Positions 52,908 to 60,280 of a stretch of 60,370 bases of DNA are shown in pieces. The position numbers and the translations under genes are program-made. The DNA comes from Bacillota bacterium (GTDB taxonomy: Bacteria; Bacillota; Clostridia; Lachnospirales; Lachnospiraceae), in the NCBI GenBank assembly GCA_023424995.1, contig JAFADH010000213.1, positions 1-60,370 of the forward strand. Direction: 5' to 3'. The stretch's first letter is position 1, and the number at the start of each line of letters is the position of its first letter. The notes below the pieces were generated by a model that saw only the letters and a program-made list of their open reading frames with translations, ran no database searches and was not told where the DNA came from.

Positions 52908-52963
52908 TTGATAATGTAACAATGTTATGTTACAATTCAACTATATAACAAAACATTGTTACA
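52908..52963 (+). promoter_or_regulatory. Promoter and TGTAACA operators of the yhbD-like gene
   Basis: TTGATA (52908-52913), 17-bp spacer, TACAAT (52931-52936). TGTAACA-N6-TGTTACA (52915-52934) fills the spacer, and TGTAACAATGTT (52915-52926) returns as a perfect inverted copy AACATTGTTACA at 52952-52963, flanking the start site. Three half-sites for one regulator are likely. Confidence 0.75.
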
Positions 52964-52979
52964 CTAGGAGATGAATACA

Positions 52980-53609
52980 TTGAACCTTATTTCTAAAAAG
53001 GATTTGTTAGCGATTACCGGGATATCCTACGGACAGCTCTACCGCTGGAAAAGAGAACGTCTGATTCCGGAAGAGTGGTTTATCAAACAATCCGCTTATA
53101 CAGGGCAGGAGACGTTCTTTCCCCGGGAACAGATACTGAGTAGAATTAATTCTATTCTTGATTTGAAAGACCTTTACTCTTTGGAGGAGCTGGCTAAATT
53201 ATTATCACCGGAAACTACAGCAGCAGTGATAAACCAGGAGGACCTTAACCAGGTGGAAGAATTAGATAAAGCCTTGTTGGAATTTATGCCGGAGGCATTT
53301 GGCAAGAAGAATTATGAGTTCCTGGAGATCGCGCTGTCAGTAGCCATATCGCAGGCATCTGCCAGGATAGATTTGTCGGAAGACCAGAGGAAGGAGCTTT
53401 TAGTAAAAAGCATAACAGCTGCGTCCAGACAAAGGGCATCGGATGTGTGTTGTACCATATTCTGTTCGGAAGAGAAATATCATACGGTGTTTTCCTCCAA
53501 TCAGGTATCGTTGAATTTTGACAATACCATTGATGTAAGGGATCAGTTCTCATTAAGTGAGATAACGGACAAGATAAAATTAAAATATAAAAGTTTATTT
53601 ATAAAATAA
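52980..53609 (+). CDS. YhbD-like (DUF4004) HTH protein
   Basis: A 209-residue protein with a MerR-like N-terminal helix-turn-helix (KKDLLAITGISYGQLYRWKRE, RLIPEEWFIKQ) and a helical C-terminal part. It resembles B. subtilis YhbD (DUF4004), whose gene is followed by the bactofilin genes yhbE and yhbF. Here too a bactofilin-like gene follows. I prefer the TTG at 52980, 9 nt after AGGAG, over an ATG at 52971 with no spacing. The repeated TGTAACA sites upstream suggest autoregulation. Confidence 0.8.
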   Translation: MNLISKKDLLAITGISYGQLYRWKRERLIPEEWFIKQSAYTGQETFFPREQILSRINSILDLKDLYSLEELAKLLSPETTAAVINQEDLNQVEELDKALLEFMPEAFGKKNYEFLEIALSVAISQASARIDLSEDQRKELLVKSITAASRQRASDVCCTIFCSEEKYHTVFSSNQVSLNFDNTIDVRDQFSLSEITDKIKLKYKSLFIK

Positions 53610-53655
53610 TATGTAACCTTCTGAATGAAGGGCTATGAGAGGCAGGTTGATTATT

Positions 53656-54267
53656 ATGAAGGACTTTACTATGGAGGGCGTAGGCAGATTCGGTGGTGGA
53701 ATATATGATAATATTGTTGTGGAAGGCGTAAGCAGCTGTTCCGATGATATAAAAGCGGAGAAGATTCGTATTCAGGGTGTATTTAGCTGCTCCGGCCAGA
53801 TTGAAGCAGGAGAGCTTGTCTGTGAAGGAGTATCGGATTTTAAAGCCAATATTCGTGCCAGGAAACTCAATGTGGAAGGCGTTTTTAATACCAAGAAAGG
53901 AGTTAAGATTGAAGCGGAGGAGATTATCTGTGACGGCGTTATAAAAGCCAGCGGAGAAATCTATGCGGATATCTTAACCGCAGATGGATGTGTCACCGCG
54001 ACGGAGGTATATGGGGACCGGATAAAAATCCATACACATTATTCAGTCAATAAGATATTGAAGATATTCAATAAACAAAAGTCCGAAATCAAATTAATCG
54101 AGGCTACGACCATTGATATCAGCGGTGTTATGGTTGATATACTGAATGGCAGGGATATTACCGTCGGACCTAATTGTACGGTCGATTCAATAGACTGCAG
54201 CGGATCACTTTATATCGATCCCAGTTCCTATGTCAGGAATATCAGCGGTGACCATGTCAGAAGGTAA
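53656..54267 (+). CDS. Bactofilin-like polymer-forming protein
   Basis: A 203-residue beta-helical protein. Repeats with the pattern I-x-V-E/D-G-V (VVEGVSSCSDDI, IQGVFSCSGQI, CEGVSDFKANI, VEGVFNTKKGV) spaced by about 18-20 residues are the hallmark of bactofilin and related polymer-forming domains, which build non-nucleotide filaments. It is longer than BacE/BacF of B. subtilis and has a second short repeat block at the end. The ATG at 53656 is favoured by spacing; an ATG at 53635 is possible. Likely in an operon with the YhbD-like gene. Confidence 0.82.
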   Translation: MKDFTMEGVGRFGGGIYDNIVVEGVSSCSDDIKAEKIRIQGVFSCSGQIEAGELVCEGVSDFKANIRARKLNVEGVFNTKKGVKIEAEEIICDGVIKASGEIYADILTADGCVTATEVYGDRIKIHTHYSVNKILKIFNKQKSEIKLIEATTIDISGVMVDILNGRDITVGPNCTVDSIDCSGSLYIDPSSYVRNISGDHVRR

Positions 54268-54614
54268 TACTTGAAGAAGAAATGTGTAAAAAGAGCATAT
54301 TGAAAGAAGATGGTATGCAACGAAGACAGTTTATAAGGCAGGAAGGCAGTATATTTTCAGCAGCAATAGCAGCTGTGTAATTTCTTAATTAGTATCTTGC
54401 AGTAAAGCATATAACAAAGAATCCCCACAAATTCAAACAGATAACCTGGATGCTGCAATATATAAATGTTTTGATAGAAATTTTCTTAATACGATATGTA
54501 CATTTGCAAAATGATCACGTAAAATAACATCCATACAGTATATATAATTATGAATATGATATTATCAAAGGCATTTGCTATATGGCAGTATAGCAACAGG
54601 TATTTGGGGAATAG
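54268..54614. other. AT-rich intergenic region
   Basis: I see no gene, repeat or clear promoter in this stretch, which separates the bactofilin gene from the convergent MerR-methyltransferase gene. Confidence 0.6.
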
Positions 54615-54646
54615 AAAAGGATGACAATTGACGTTGTCATCCTTTT
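54615..54646. terminator. Terminator of the MerR-methyltransferase gene
   Basis: A perfect 13-bp stem AAAAGGATGACAA with its complement, a TTGACG-type loop and T-runs on both strands, between convergent genes. Confidence 0.9.
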
Positions 54647-54674
54647 CGTATTGCAGACTATTATATATAAGTAA

Positions 54675-55859
54675 TCATTTTGTACACAGGAATATTCCGG
54701 CATCCTTTGTGACATGGAGACCTTTTCTTCCGACTTTATTCTGAAGATATTTTTCAAATCGGTTTCTTTGGCTGTCCAGGATTGTTAGCTGGTTTCCGTG
54801 GCAGGAATAGATATATTCTGCCAAAGGAGACAGCTCGGTAATCAACAGAAAATCATCATACTTCAGCAGATCAACCTGCTGAAAGTGGGAAGATAAATAT
54901 TGGGCACCGTTTTCAAGGCCGAATATGTCATACAGCTTGACTTCTGATAAGGAGATCCGGTTATCAAATTCCTTAACCAGAAGCTCGATTTCTTTCAGGT
55001 GCTGTCTTCCGTAAGTGCTGCAGCATAATTTACCGCCCTTTTTCAGTACACGATGAAGCTCGGCCAATGTTTTATCCCGGTCTTTTGCGTAGAAGAGCAC
55101 ATGATTGGCTATTACAATATCAAAACTCTCGTCAGCATAAGGGATATTAATAAAATCAAAGCATTGAAAAGTAAACAGATCATGCTTTCCTTTCAGCCTT
55201 CTTTTCGTACTCCGGATCATCCCCATCGATATATCTGACAAAACAATATGTGTATGATCGGGTAATAAACCCAAATTATCCATCCAAAGCTGACCGTTGC
55301 CGCACCCTGCTTCAAGGATATCCATTCCTTCTTGCACAGCAAGATTATCATAGATCCAGCGAAACCAGCTTTCAGCATTATGTGAAAATCTGCGGTGCAA
55401 TTCTATCCGGGCGTCAATATTTGTGGAATTCTTATATTGCTCTTCAAGAGTTTCCTGCATATTGACCAGATGGATAAGGCTTATTATCTTATCCCAAGCT
55501 ACAAAGGACTGAGAGGCGACAGTATGTGATACCTCCTGAATACATTGTTCCATAAGCCGGAGTTCTTCTATTTTGTCCCGTATTATTTGTAATTGAAGAT
55601 CCAGTGATTCTTTAATTAAGCTGGTATCCTTATTATTATTTGAGATTCTTGATATATCCTCCAGGGAAAAACCGAGCCTCTTAAGAACGATGATTTTCTG
55701 CAATTGGATAAAATCACTGCCGGTATAGTAACGATAGCCGGATTCCTTAATGATGGAGGGCTTTAATAAGCCTTTATCATCATAATATCTTATGGTCCTT
55801 ACGGATACATTAGCTCTTTTTGCAAATTCACCGGTTGTATATAGAACTTCTTCCTGCAT
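54675..55859 (-). CDS. MerR regulator fused to SAM methyltransferase
   Basis: A 394-residue two-domain protein. Residues 1-75 are a MerR DNA-binding domain (YTTGEFAKRANVSVRTIRYY, then GLLKPSIIKESGYRYY) and 76-115 its dimerisation helix. About 175-300 is a class I methyltransferase with motif I ILEAGCGNGQLW, acidic loop LSDISMGMI, FDFINIPYADESFDIVIAN and VLKKGGKLCCSTYG. The fusion suggests that transcription responds to SAM or to the methylated substrate. AGGAAGG precedes the ATG; the promoter is TTGACT-17 bp-AATAAT. It lies 92 bp after rfbB on the same strand. Confidence 0.9.
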   Translation of the reverse strand: MQEEVLYTTGEFAKRANVSVRTIRYYDDKGLLKPSIIKESGYRYYTGSDFIQLQKIIVLKRLGFSLEDISRISNNNKDTSLIKESLDLQLQIIRDKIEELRLMEQCIQEVSHTVASQSFVAWDKIISLIHLVNMQETLEEQYKNSTNIDARIELHRRFSHNAESWFRWIYDNLAVQEGMDILEAGCGNGQLWMDNLGLLPDHTHIVLSDISMGMIRSTKRRLKGKHDLFTFQCFDFINIPYADESFDIVIANHVLFYAKDRDKTLAELHRVLKKGGKLCCSTYGRQHLKEIELLVKEFDNRISLSEVKLYDIFGLENGAQYLSSHFQQVDLLKYDDFLLITELSPLAEYIYSCHGNQLTILDSQRNRFEKYLQNKVGRKGLHVTKDAGIFLCTK

Positions 55860-55951
55860 GATCCTTCCTCCGATATCACTTTACTAAGATCATTATTTGG
55901 CACTTTGTAAGATAAGTCAATTGAAATAATGGATTAATCCTACATAAGTGT

Positions 55952-56950
55952 TCAGAATATATTCAGGAAGTCTTTATGCTCCATATACCAATGGACAGTT
56001 TTTCGGAGACCTTCTTCAAATGCTGTTTTACTTTTCCACTCAAGCTCAGTCATTATTTTTGATGGATCAATGGCATACCTTCTGTCATGGCCTTTTCTAT
56101 CCTCCACGTAATTTAACGGAGAGGGCTCAACACCATATTCTTTATGAAGTACTTCTGAGACCTTATTAATTACCTCAATGTTGGTATACTCATTATGACC
56201 GCCGATATTATAAACTTCTCCGATTCTTCCGTTATGCAATACATTATCTATAGCATCGCAATGATCGGTGACATACAGCCAGTCCCGTACATTCCGCCCA
56301 TCACCGTAAACAGGGATTTCAGTGCCTGACAGACAGCATTTAATAAGCAATGGGATAAGCTTTTCTTCATGTTGATAGGGACCGTAATTATTGGAGCACC
56401 TTGTTATCAACACAGGCAGATGATGAGTTTCATAAAAAGCCTGTGTCATCATATCACCGGCCGCCTTACTGGCTGAATAAGGATTGCGTGGCTTTAAAGG
56501 CGTCTTTTCCGAAAAGCATCCTTCTTCAGGCAGTTCACCATATACTTCATCGGTAGAGACATATAAGAAGCGCTTTTTGCCAAGCTCTGTTATCTTCCAG
56601 GTATCCTTTGCGGCATTCAACAGATTTAAGGTTCCGATCACATTGGTTTCAGCGAATTCTTTAGCGGACAGGATGCTTCTGTCCACGTGGGTCTGAGCAG
56701 CAAAATGTACCACAAAATCAATGTCATTTTCATTAAATATTTTCTTAATTAATTCCTCATCGCAGATATTGCCATGGATAAACTGATAATTACCGTAGCT
56801 ATCATAGATTTCAACATTGCTGCGATTACCGCTGTAGGTTAATACATCCAGATTCAGAACCTTAATATTACTCCCGTATTTCTCCATAAGATAGTGAATG
56901 CAGTTAGATCCGATAAAGCCGGCTCCGCCGGTAACTAAATACGTATTCAT
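55952..56950 (-). CDS. rfbB: dTDP-glucose 4,6-dehydratase
   Basis: A 332-residue extended short-chain dehydrogenase of the RmlB type, which makes dTDP-4-keto-6-deoxyglucose for surface sugars. NAD-binding TGGAGFIGSN at the start, VSTDEVYGELPEEG with the catalytic Asp-Glu pair, and YSASKAAGDMM with the YxxxK pair. RSNNYGPYQHEEKLIP is the substrate loop (here CSNNYGP). The ATG at 56950 has AGGAGG upstream. The other dTDP-rhamnose genes (rmlA, C, D) are absent from the window. Confidence 0.92.
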   Translation of the reverse strand: MNTYLVTGGAGFIGSNCIHYLMEKYGSNIKVLNLDVLTYSGNRSNVEIYDSYGNYQFIHGNICDEELIKKIFNENDIDFVVHFAAQTHVDRSILSAKEFAETNVIGTLNLLNAAKDTWKITELGKKRFLYVSTDEVYGELPEEGCFSEKTPLKPRNPYSASKAAGDMMTQAFYETHHLPVLITRCSNNYGPYQHEEKLIPLLIKCCLSGTEIPVYGDGRNVRDWLYVTDHCDAIDNVLHNGRIGEVYNIGGHNEYTNIEVINKVSEVLHKEYGVEPSPLNYVEDRKGHDRRYAIDPSKIMTELEWKSKTAFEEGLRKTVHWYMEHKDFLNIF

Positions 56951-56993
56951 AAATAATCCTCCTGATAAGTTTAAATTTATATTCATTAAATTG

Positions 56994-57024
56994 ATTGTAT
57001 TTGGTTACGTTACGTCAGAGTCAA
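56994..57024 (-). promoter_or_regulatory. Promoter of rfbB with 19-bp spacer
   Basis: Minus-strand TTGACT (57019-57024), 19-bp spacer with ACGTAACGT, TACAAT (56994-56999). A 19-bp spacer is the mark of promoters that MerR proteins activate by twisting DNA; a MerR gene lies just downstream. Confidence 0.55.
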
Positions 57025-57193
57025 GTGTAATATAAATATTTTTTACAGGATTAAATATCATTATATATTGAAATAGAGCCAGGAAATTTATTGATGTTGA
57101 GAATTAACTAATTTTAAAAGGAGGAACATGCAACCAGTACAATAAAAAATCCCTTGAAGATCAAGGGGGACCGGATTTAGACCGGAAGCTGAA

Positions 57194-57484
57194 ATGATAG
57201 ACCACAGTTTACTTACCAAATTTCGCAAAACGCACATTACAGAAAATATATTGGAAGAAATGCTGCGGAAAACCATCCGGCAGTCGATGGAAAAGAGCGG
57301 CAGATACTATGAAGCTGCCATTAAAAAAACACGGCAAAGAAAGGAGTTTTCACCACTTCTGATTTATGTGCACATATTTTTATGCGAATTTCCAATTCTA
57401 CCAGAAGATTTTGAATATAATAGGGGAAAGCAATCGTTCTATAAAATGACACAACATAATCCAGAATCATTTATTATGATTTGA
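57194..57484 (+). pseudogene. IS1182-like transposase fragment
   Basis: The first 35 residues (MIDHSLLTKFRKTHITENIL then EEMLRKTIRQSMEK) match the conserved N-terminal region of IS1182-family transposases as I remember it. After about residue 38 the frame diverges and the DDE catalytic domain is absent, so this is a remnant and not an active enzyme. The tail includes a sequence that is repeated at 60.2 kb. Confidence 0.75.
57353..57381. repeat. 29-bp direct repeat, copy 1
   Basis: CCACTTCTGATTTATGTGCA followed by CATATTTTT is identical at 60206-60234; weaker similarity (AAAGAAAGG upstream) extends both copies. The two copies bracket the CmpB-like and Schlafen-like genes. Confidence 0.85.
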
Positions 57485-57509
57485 TTAATGCTTCTAATAA
57501 ACTATTAAG

Positions 57510-57538
57510 TTGATAATATGACATTCATGGATTATAGT
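57510..57538 (+). promoter_or_regulatory. Promoter of the CmpB-like gene
   Basis: TTGATA (57510-57515), 17-bp spacer, TATAGT (57533-57538), about 40 bp before the ATG. Confidence 0.6.
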
Positions 57539-57576
57539 ATCGTTTATTGCAGATATGATGGGGAGGAAGAGATAAC

Positions 57577-58317
57577 ATGAGATACTCAGAAAGTGATAAT
57601 ATTCTAGAGGGAGAAATTCTGGAAAACCCTTATGTAGAAGTAATAACCCATAGCAATCCTAAAGTTGATTCATTTGTACATACATTTATCTTTTATAAAG
57701 TATTTTATATCTTTATGATTGGAAGCATATTTGGATGTTATATGGAGCAGATACAGTATTATATAAGGAGAGATATATGGGAATGCCGTGCGGGGGTAAT
57801 TTGGGGGCCTTTCAGTGAAATTTATGGTATTGGAGCAGTTCTCATATTTCTATTATATCAAAAAAAGAAAGACGGTTCTCTGTTAACTATATTCTGCATG
57901 TCAGCTGTCTGTGGCTCGGCTTTTGAATATATTGCCGGATTATTTCAAGAAATAGCGTTTCGTTCCATCACATGGGATTATAGCAAGCAACCTTTTAATC
58001 TCGGTGGCCGGACTAGCTTAAAATACGCAATTTATTGGGGAATGTTAGGATTAATCTTTATTAAATATATCTTCCCCATATTAGAAAAACAATTGGAGAA
58101 TATAAGAGGCAGACTGGCCTTTGCATCTACCTGTGTATTAATTGTATTTATGTCAGTTAATCTTGTGTTTTCTGCCATAGCTGTAAATAGATGGAGCGAA
58201 CGTCTTCAAGGTATCCCTTCAAATGGTTATATTGAAGAATATATGGATAGCCATTATGGCAATGACGAAATGAAACAACTATTTCCTCATATGAAATTTT
58301 TAGATGTTCCTAATTAA
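57577..58317 (+). CDS. CmpB-family membrane protein (putative ABC permease)
   Basis: A 246-residue membrane protein with about five segments. FMIGSIFGCYMEQIQYYI, the CRAGVIWGPFSEIYGIGAV motif and GSAFEYIAGLFQEIAFRS correspond to the ABC_trans_CmpB family (PF06541), common in Firmicutes and annotated as a putative ABC permease, without proven function. No ATPase gene is adjacent. GGAGGA precedes the ATG. Codon use is more AT-rich than in the first 50 kb. Confidence 0.8.
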   Translation: MRYSESDNILEGEILENPYVEVITHSNPKVDSFVHTFIFYKVFYIFMIGSIFGCYMEQIQYYIRRDIWECRAGVIWGPFSEIYGIGAVLIFLLYQKKKDGSLLTIFCMSAVCGSAFEYIAGLFQEIAFRSITWDYSKQPFNLGGRTSLKYAIYWGMLGLIFIKYIFPILEKQLENIRGRLAFASTCVLIVFMSVNLVFSAIAVNRWSERLQGIPSNGYIEEYMDSHYGNDEMKQLFPHMKFLDVPN

Positions 58318-58321
58318 GAGC

Positions 58322-58432
58322 TCATAGTATGAAATGTCTTGCAACGCTGTTGTTTAATTTTTCATCCAATAGGTTAGCCTCGATATAGTTCAACGCACGT
58401 TGAATGCTCTGTATCCAATCCAAATTTTTCAC
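58322..58432 (-). pseudogene. N-terminal remnant of an AraC regulator
   Basis: A 36-residue frame starting at GTG with AGGAGG upstream reads KNLDWIQSIQRALNYIEANL, then LDEKLNNSVARHFIL and a stop. This is the typical first helix of AraC-type regulators with a GyrI-like effector domain (DWIQSIQRALNYIE). The helix-turn-helix that should follow is missing, so the gene is truncated. Confidence 0.65.
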
Positions 58433-58639
58433 ATCCTCCTGAGAGCTATGATAGCATAAAAGCCTCTATTTATCCTGTCATAGAATGTTCGTTTGTGTCA
58501 ATGTCCAAATCAGAAAAAATAATGAGCTTAAATACCTAAGTAATAAAAAACTTCCATTTATTGCATTAAAAATAGTATTTTCATAAAGGAAAATGAAATA
58601 TCCACATGTCGTAAAAAGACAGATGATACTCCTTGCTTT

Positions 58640-58658
58640 CTATCACTCATTGTGATAG
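58640..58658. promoter_or_regulatory. Palindrome upstream of the Schlafen-like gene
   Basis: CTATCAC-TCATT-GTGATAG is a perfect 7-5-7 inverted repeat about 45 bp before the start codon, in a position fit for an operator. The rest of 58433-58701 shows only AT-rich sequence with no clear promoter. Confidence 0.6.
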
Positions 58659-58701
58659 CATTGTGTTAGAAACGATAGAAAATGACAGAAGGAATGGTAT
58701 T

Positions 58702-59988
58702 ATGAATCTGTATGAAAGTGAAACTGTTGAATTGAAGGAAATTTATACCCCGGATATAAAAAAAGAAATTGTAGCATTTGCAAATACAAACGGTGGAACA
58801 ATCTATGTCGGCGTGCAAGATAACGGTGTAATAGTTGGCCTTGTAAATGCTGACTTTGTGATGCAGCAGATATCAAATTCTTTAAGAGATAGTGTTCGGC
58901 CGGATGTTTCCATGTTTACAAAGATTGAGTTATTGCAAGAAGAAAATAAGTTTTATATTAAAGTAACTGTTAGCCAAGGCACAAAAAAGCCTTATTATTT
59001 ATCAGATAAAGGACTTAAGCCAACTGGCGTATATGTCAGAAGTGGGATAACATCGGCTCCGGCATCTGAAGACGCTATCCGTATGATGATAAAAAAGACA
59101 GATGGTGATTCGTTTGAAAATAATCGCTCGCTCATACAAGAGCTGACATTTATTAGTTTAAATAAAGAGATGGAAAGAAGAAATATGGAGTTTACTAAAG
59201 TTCAGATGAAAAACTTAGGAATTCTTTCGTCTGATGATATTTATACAAACATGGGTTTACTGGTTTCAGATCAGTGCCAGCATTCCGTCAAATTTGCTGT
59301 TTTTCAAGGTTCCGATAAATTAGTGTTTAAAGATCGGAAGGAACTGACGGGTTCTCTATTTGACCAACTTACAGATGCTTATAAAACCATAGATTTTTAT
59401 AATGGCACAAAAGCGACCTTCCATGATTTGCTCCGCGCGGATGAAAGGGATTACCCGGAAGATGCCGTTCGTGAAGCATTATTGAATGCCATCGTCCACA
59501 GAGATTATTCCTTTAGTGGCAGCACAATTATTAACCTATATTCTGACCGTTTGGAGATTATCTCATTAGGTGGATTGGTTTCAGGATTATCATTGGAGGC
59601 AGTTATGCTGGGAGCATCACAACCTAGAAATGAAAAGCTTGCAAACTTATTTTACAGAATGAAGCTAATAGAGGCATATGGCACAGGAATTAGTAAGATA
59701 ATTAGCTGCTATAAGGGTTTACCTGTGAAACCCAAGTTTGAAAATGTAGAAGGTGCATTTCAAGTGGTCTTACCTAATACGCATGCACACGAGATAAGAA
59801 TAGAAGATGAAAAGTATTTACCGATACTCAGATTGTTTGAAAAACAAAAGGAAATTACTCGTAGCGATGTAGAAGAAGCCCTCAGGGTTGGAACAACTTA
59901 CTCAATTAATATGCTCAAAGAAATGTTGGAAAAAGAGCTTATAAAAAAAGTTGGTAATGGCAGGCTGACGAGATATGTGATGAAGTAA
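58702..59988 (+). CDS. Schlafen/AlbA-type ATP-binding regulator
   Basis: A 428-residue protein with an N-terminal AlbA_2/Schlafen-like domain (about residues 5-125; ESETVELKEIY, IVAFANTNGGTIYVGVQDNG), a GHKL-type HATPase_c_4 domain (about 245-340; PEDAVREALLNAIVHRDYSF with the N-box, RLEIISLGGLVSGLS) and a C-terminal winged helix (about 375-428). Such proteins are often annotated as RecG-like helicases or transcriptional regulators; their function is poorly known. The ATG at 58702 has AAGGA upstream; an in-frame start at 58633 lies in the palindrome region and is rejected. AT-rich and in a patchwork region, so probably acquired. Confidence 0.85.
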   Translation: MNLYESETVELKEIYTPDIKKEIVAFANTNGGTIYVGVQDNGVIVGLVNADFVMQQISNSLRDSVRPDVSMFTKIELLQEENKFYIKVTVSQGTKKPYYLSDKGLKPTGVYVRSGITSAPASEDAIRMMIKKTDGDSFENNRSLIQELTFISLNKEMERRNMEFTKVQMKNLGILSSDDIYTNMGLLVSDQCQHSVKFAVFQGSDKLVFKDRKELTGSLFDQLTDAYKTIDFYNGTKATFHDLLRADERDYPEDAVREALLNAIVHRDYSFSGSTIINLYSDRLEIISLGGLVSGLSLEAVMLGASQPRNEKLANLFYRMKLIEAYGTGISKIISCYKGLPVKPKFENVEGAFQVVLPNTHAHEIRIEDEKYLPILRLFEKQKEITRSDVEEALRVGTTYSINMLKEMLEKELIKKVGNGRLTRYVMK

Positions 59989-60094
59989 AATACAGCACAC
60001 CATGTATCGGGAATTTAATGAAATTAGTTTTATAGATGAAGCGTGATTATGTTGTAGTAACAATATAGGTAAGACATCCGGCTTCATAAAGCAA

Positions 60095-60135
60095 AAGATC
60101 CTGAGATAGCTTATTTATAAGCGTTTCAGGATCTT
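60095..60135. terminator. Terminator hairpin after the Schlafen-like gene
   Basis: AAGATCCTGA pairs with TCAGGATCTT, with a further TAGCTTAT/ATAAGC stem inside. Confidence 0.75.
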
Positions 60136-60143
60136 ACTATTAA

Positions 60144-60164
60144 GCGCGAGACGGGATTCGAACC
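60144..60164 (-). other. tRNA 3'-end-like fragment
   Basis: The minus strand reads GGTTCGAATCCCGTCTCGCG, then C: a T-loop (TTCGAAT), the 3' T-stem strand and the 3' acceptor strand of a tRNA. The 5' T-stem strand does not pair (TTTTG against CCCGT) and no tRNA body precedes it. It looks like the leftover of a tRNA 3' end, as integrative elements leave at their att sites. Confidence 0.6.
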
Positions 60165-60205
60165 AAAATCCTACCTCACAAATACTGAAAAGAAAGGGGT
60201 TCCAT

Positions 60206-60234
60206 CCACTTCTGATTTATGTGCACATATTTTT
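60206..60234. repeat. 29-bp direct repeat, copy 2
   Basis: Identical to 57353-57381; see that entry. It lies about 40 bp beyond the tRNA-like fragment. Confidence 0.85.
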
Positions 60235-60280
60235 TATGATTAAAACCTGTGCCAATACTTAAGAAATATAACATTTATAT

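Noticed and set aside
58633..58701. 23-codon N-terminal extension of the Schlafen-like protein
   Set aside because: It runs over the CTATCAC palindrome and has no ribosome binding site; the ATG at 58702 has AAGGA and begins at the AlbA domain.
60144..60180. Intact tRNA gene
   Set aside because: Only the T-loop, 3' T-stem strand and acceptor strand are present; the 5' T-stem does not pair and no anticodon arm is found.
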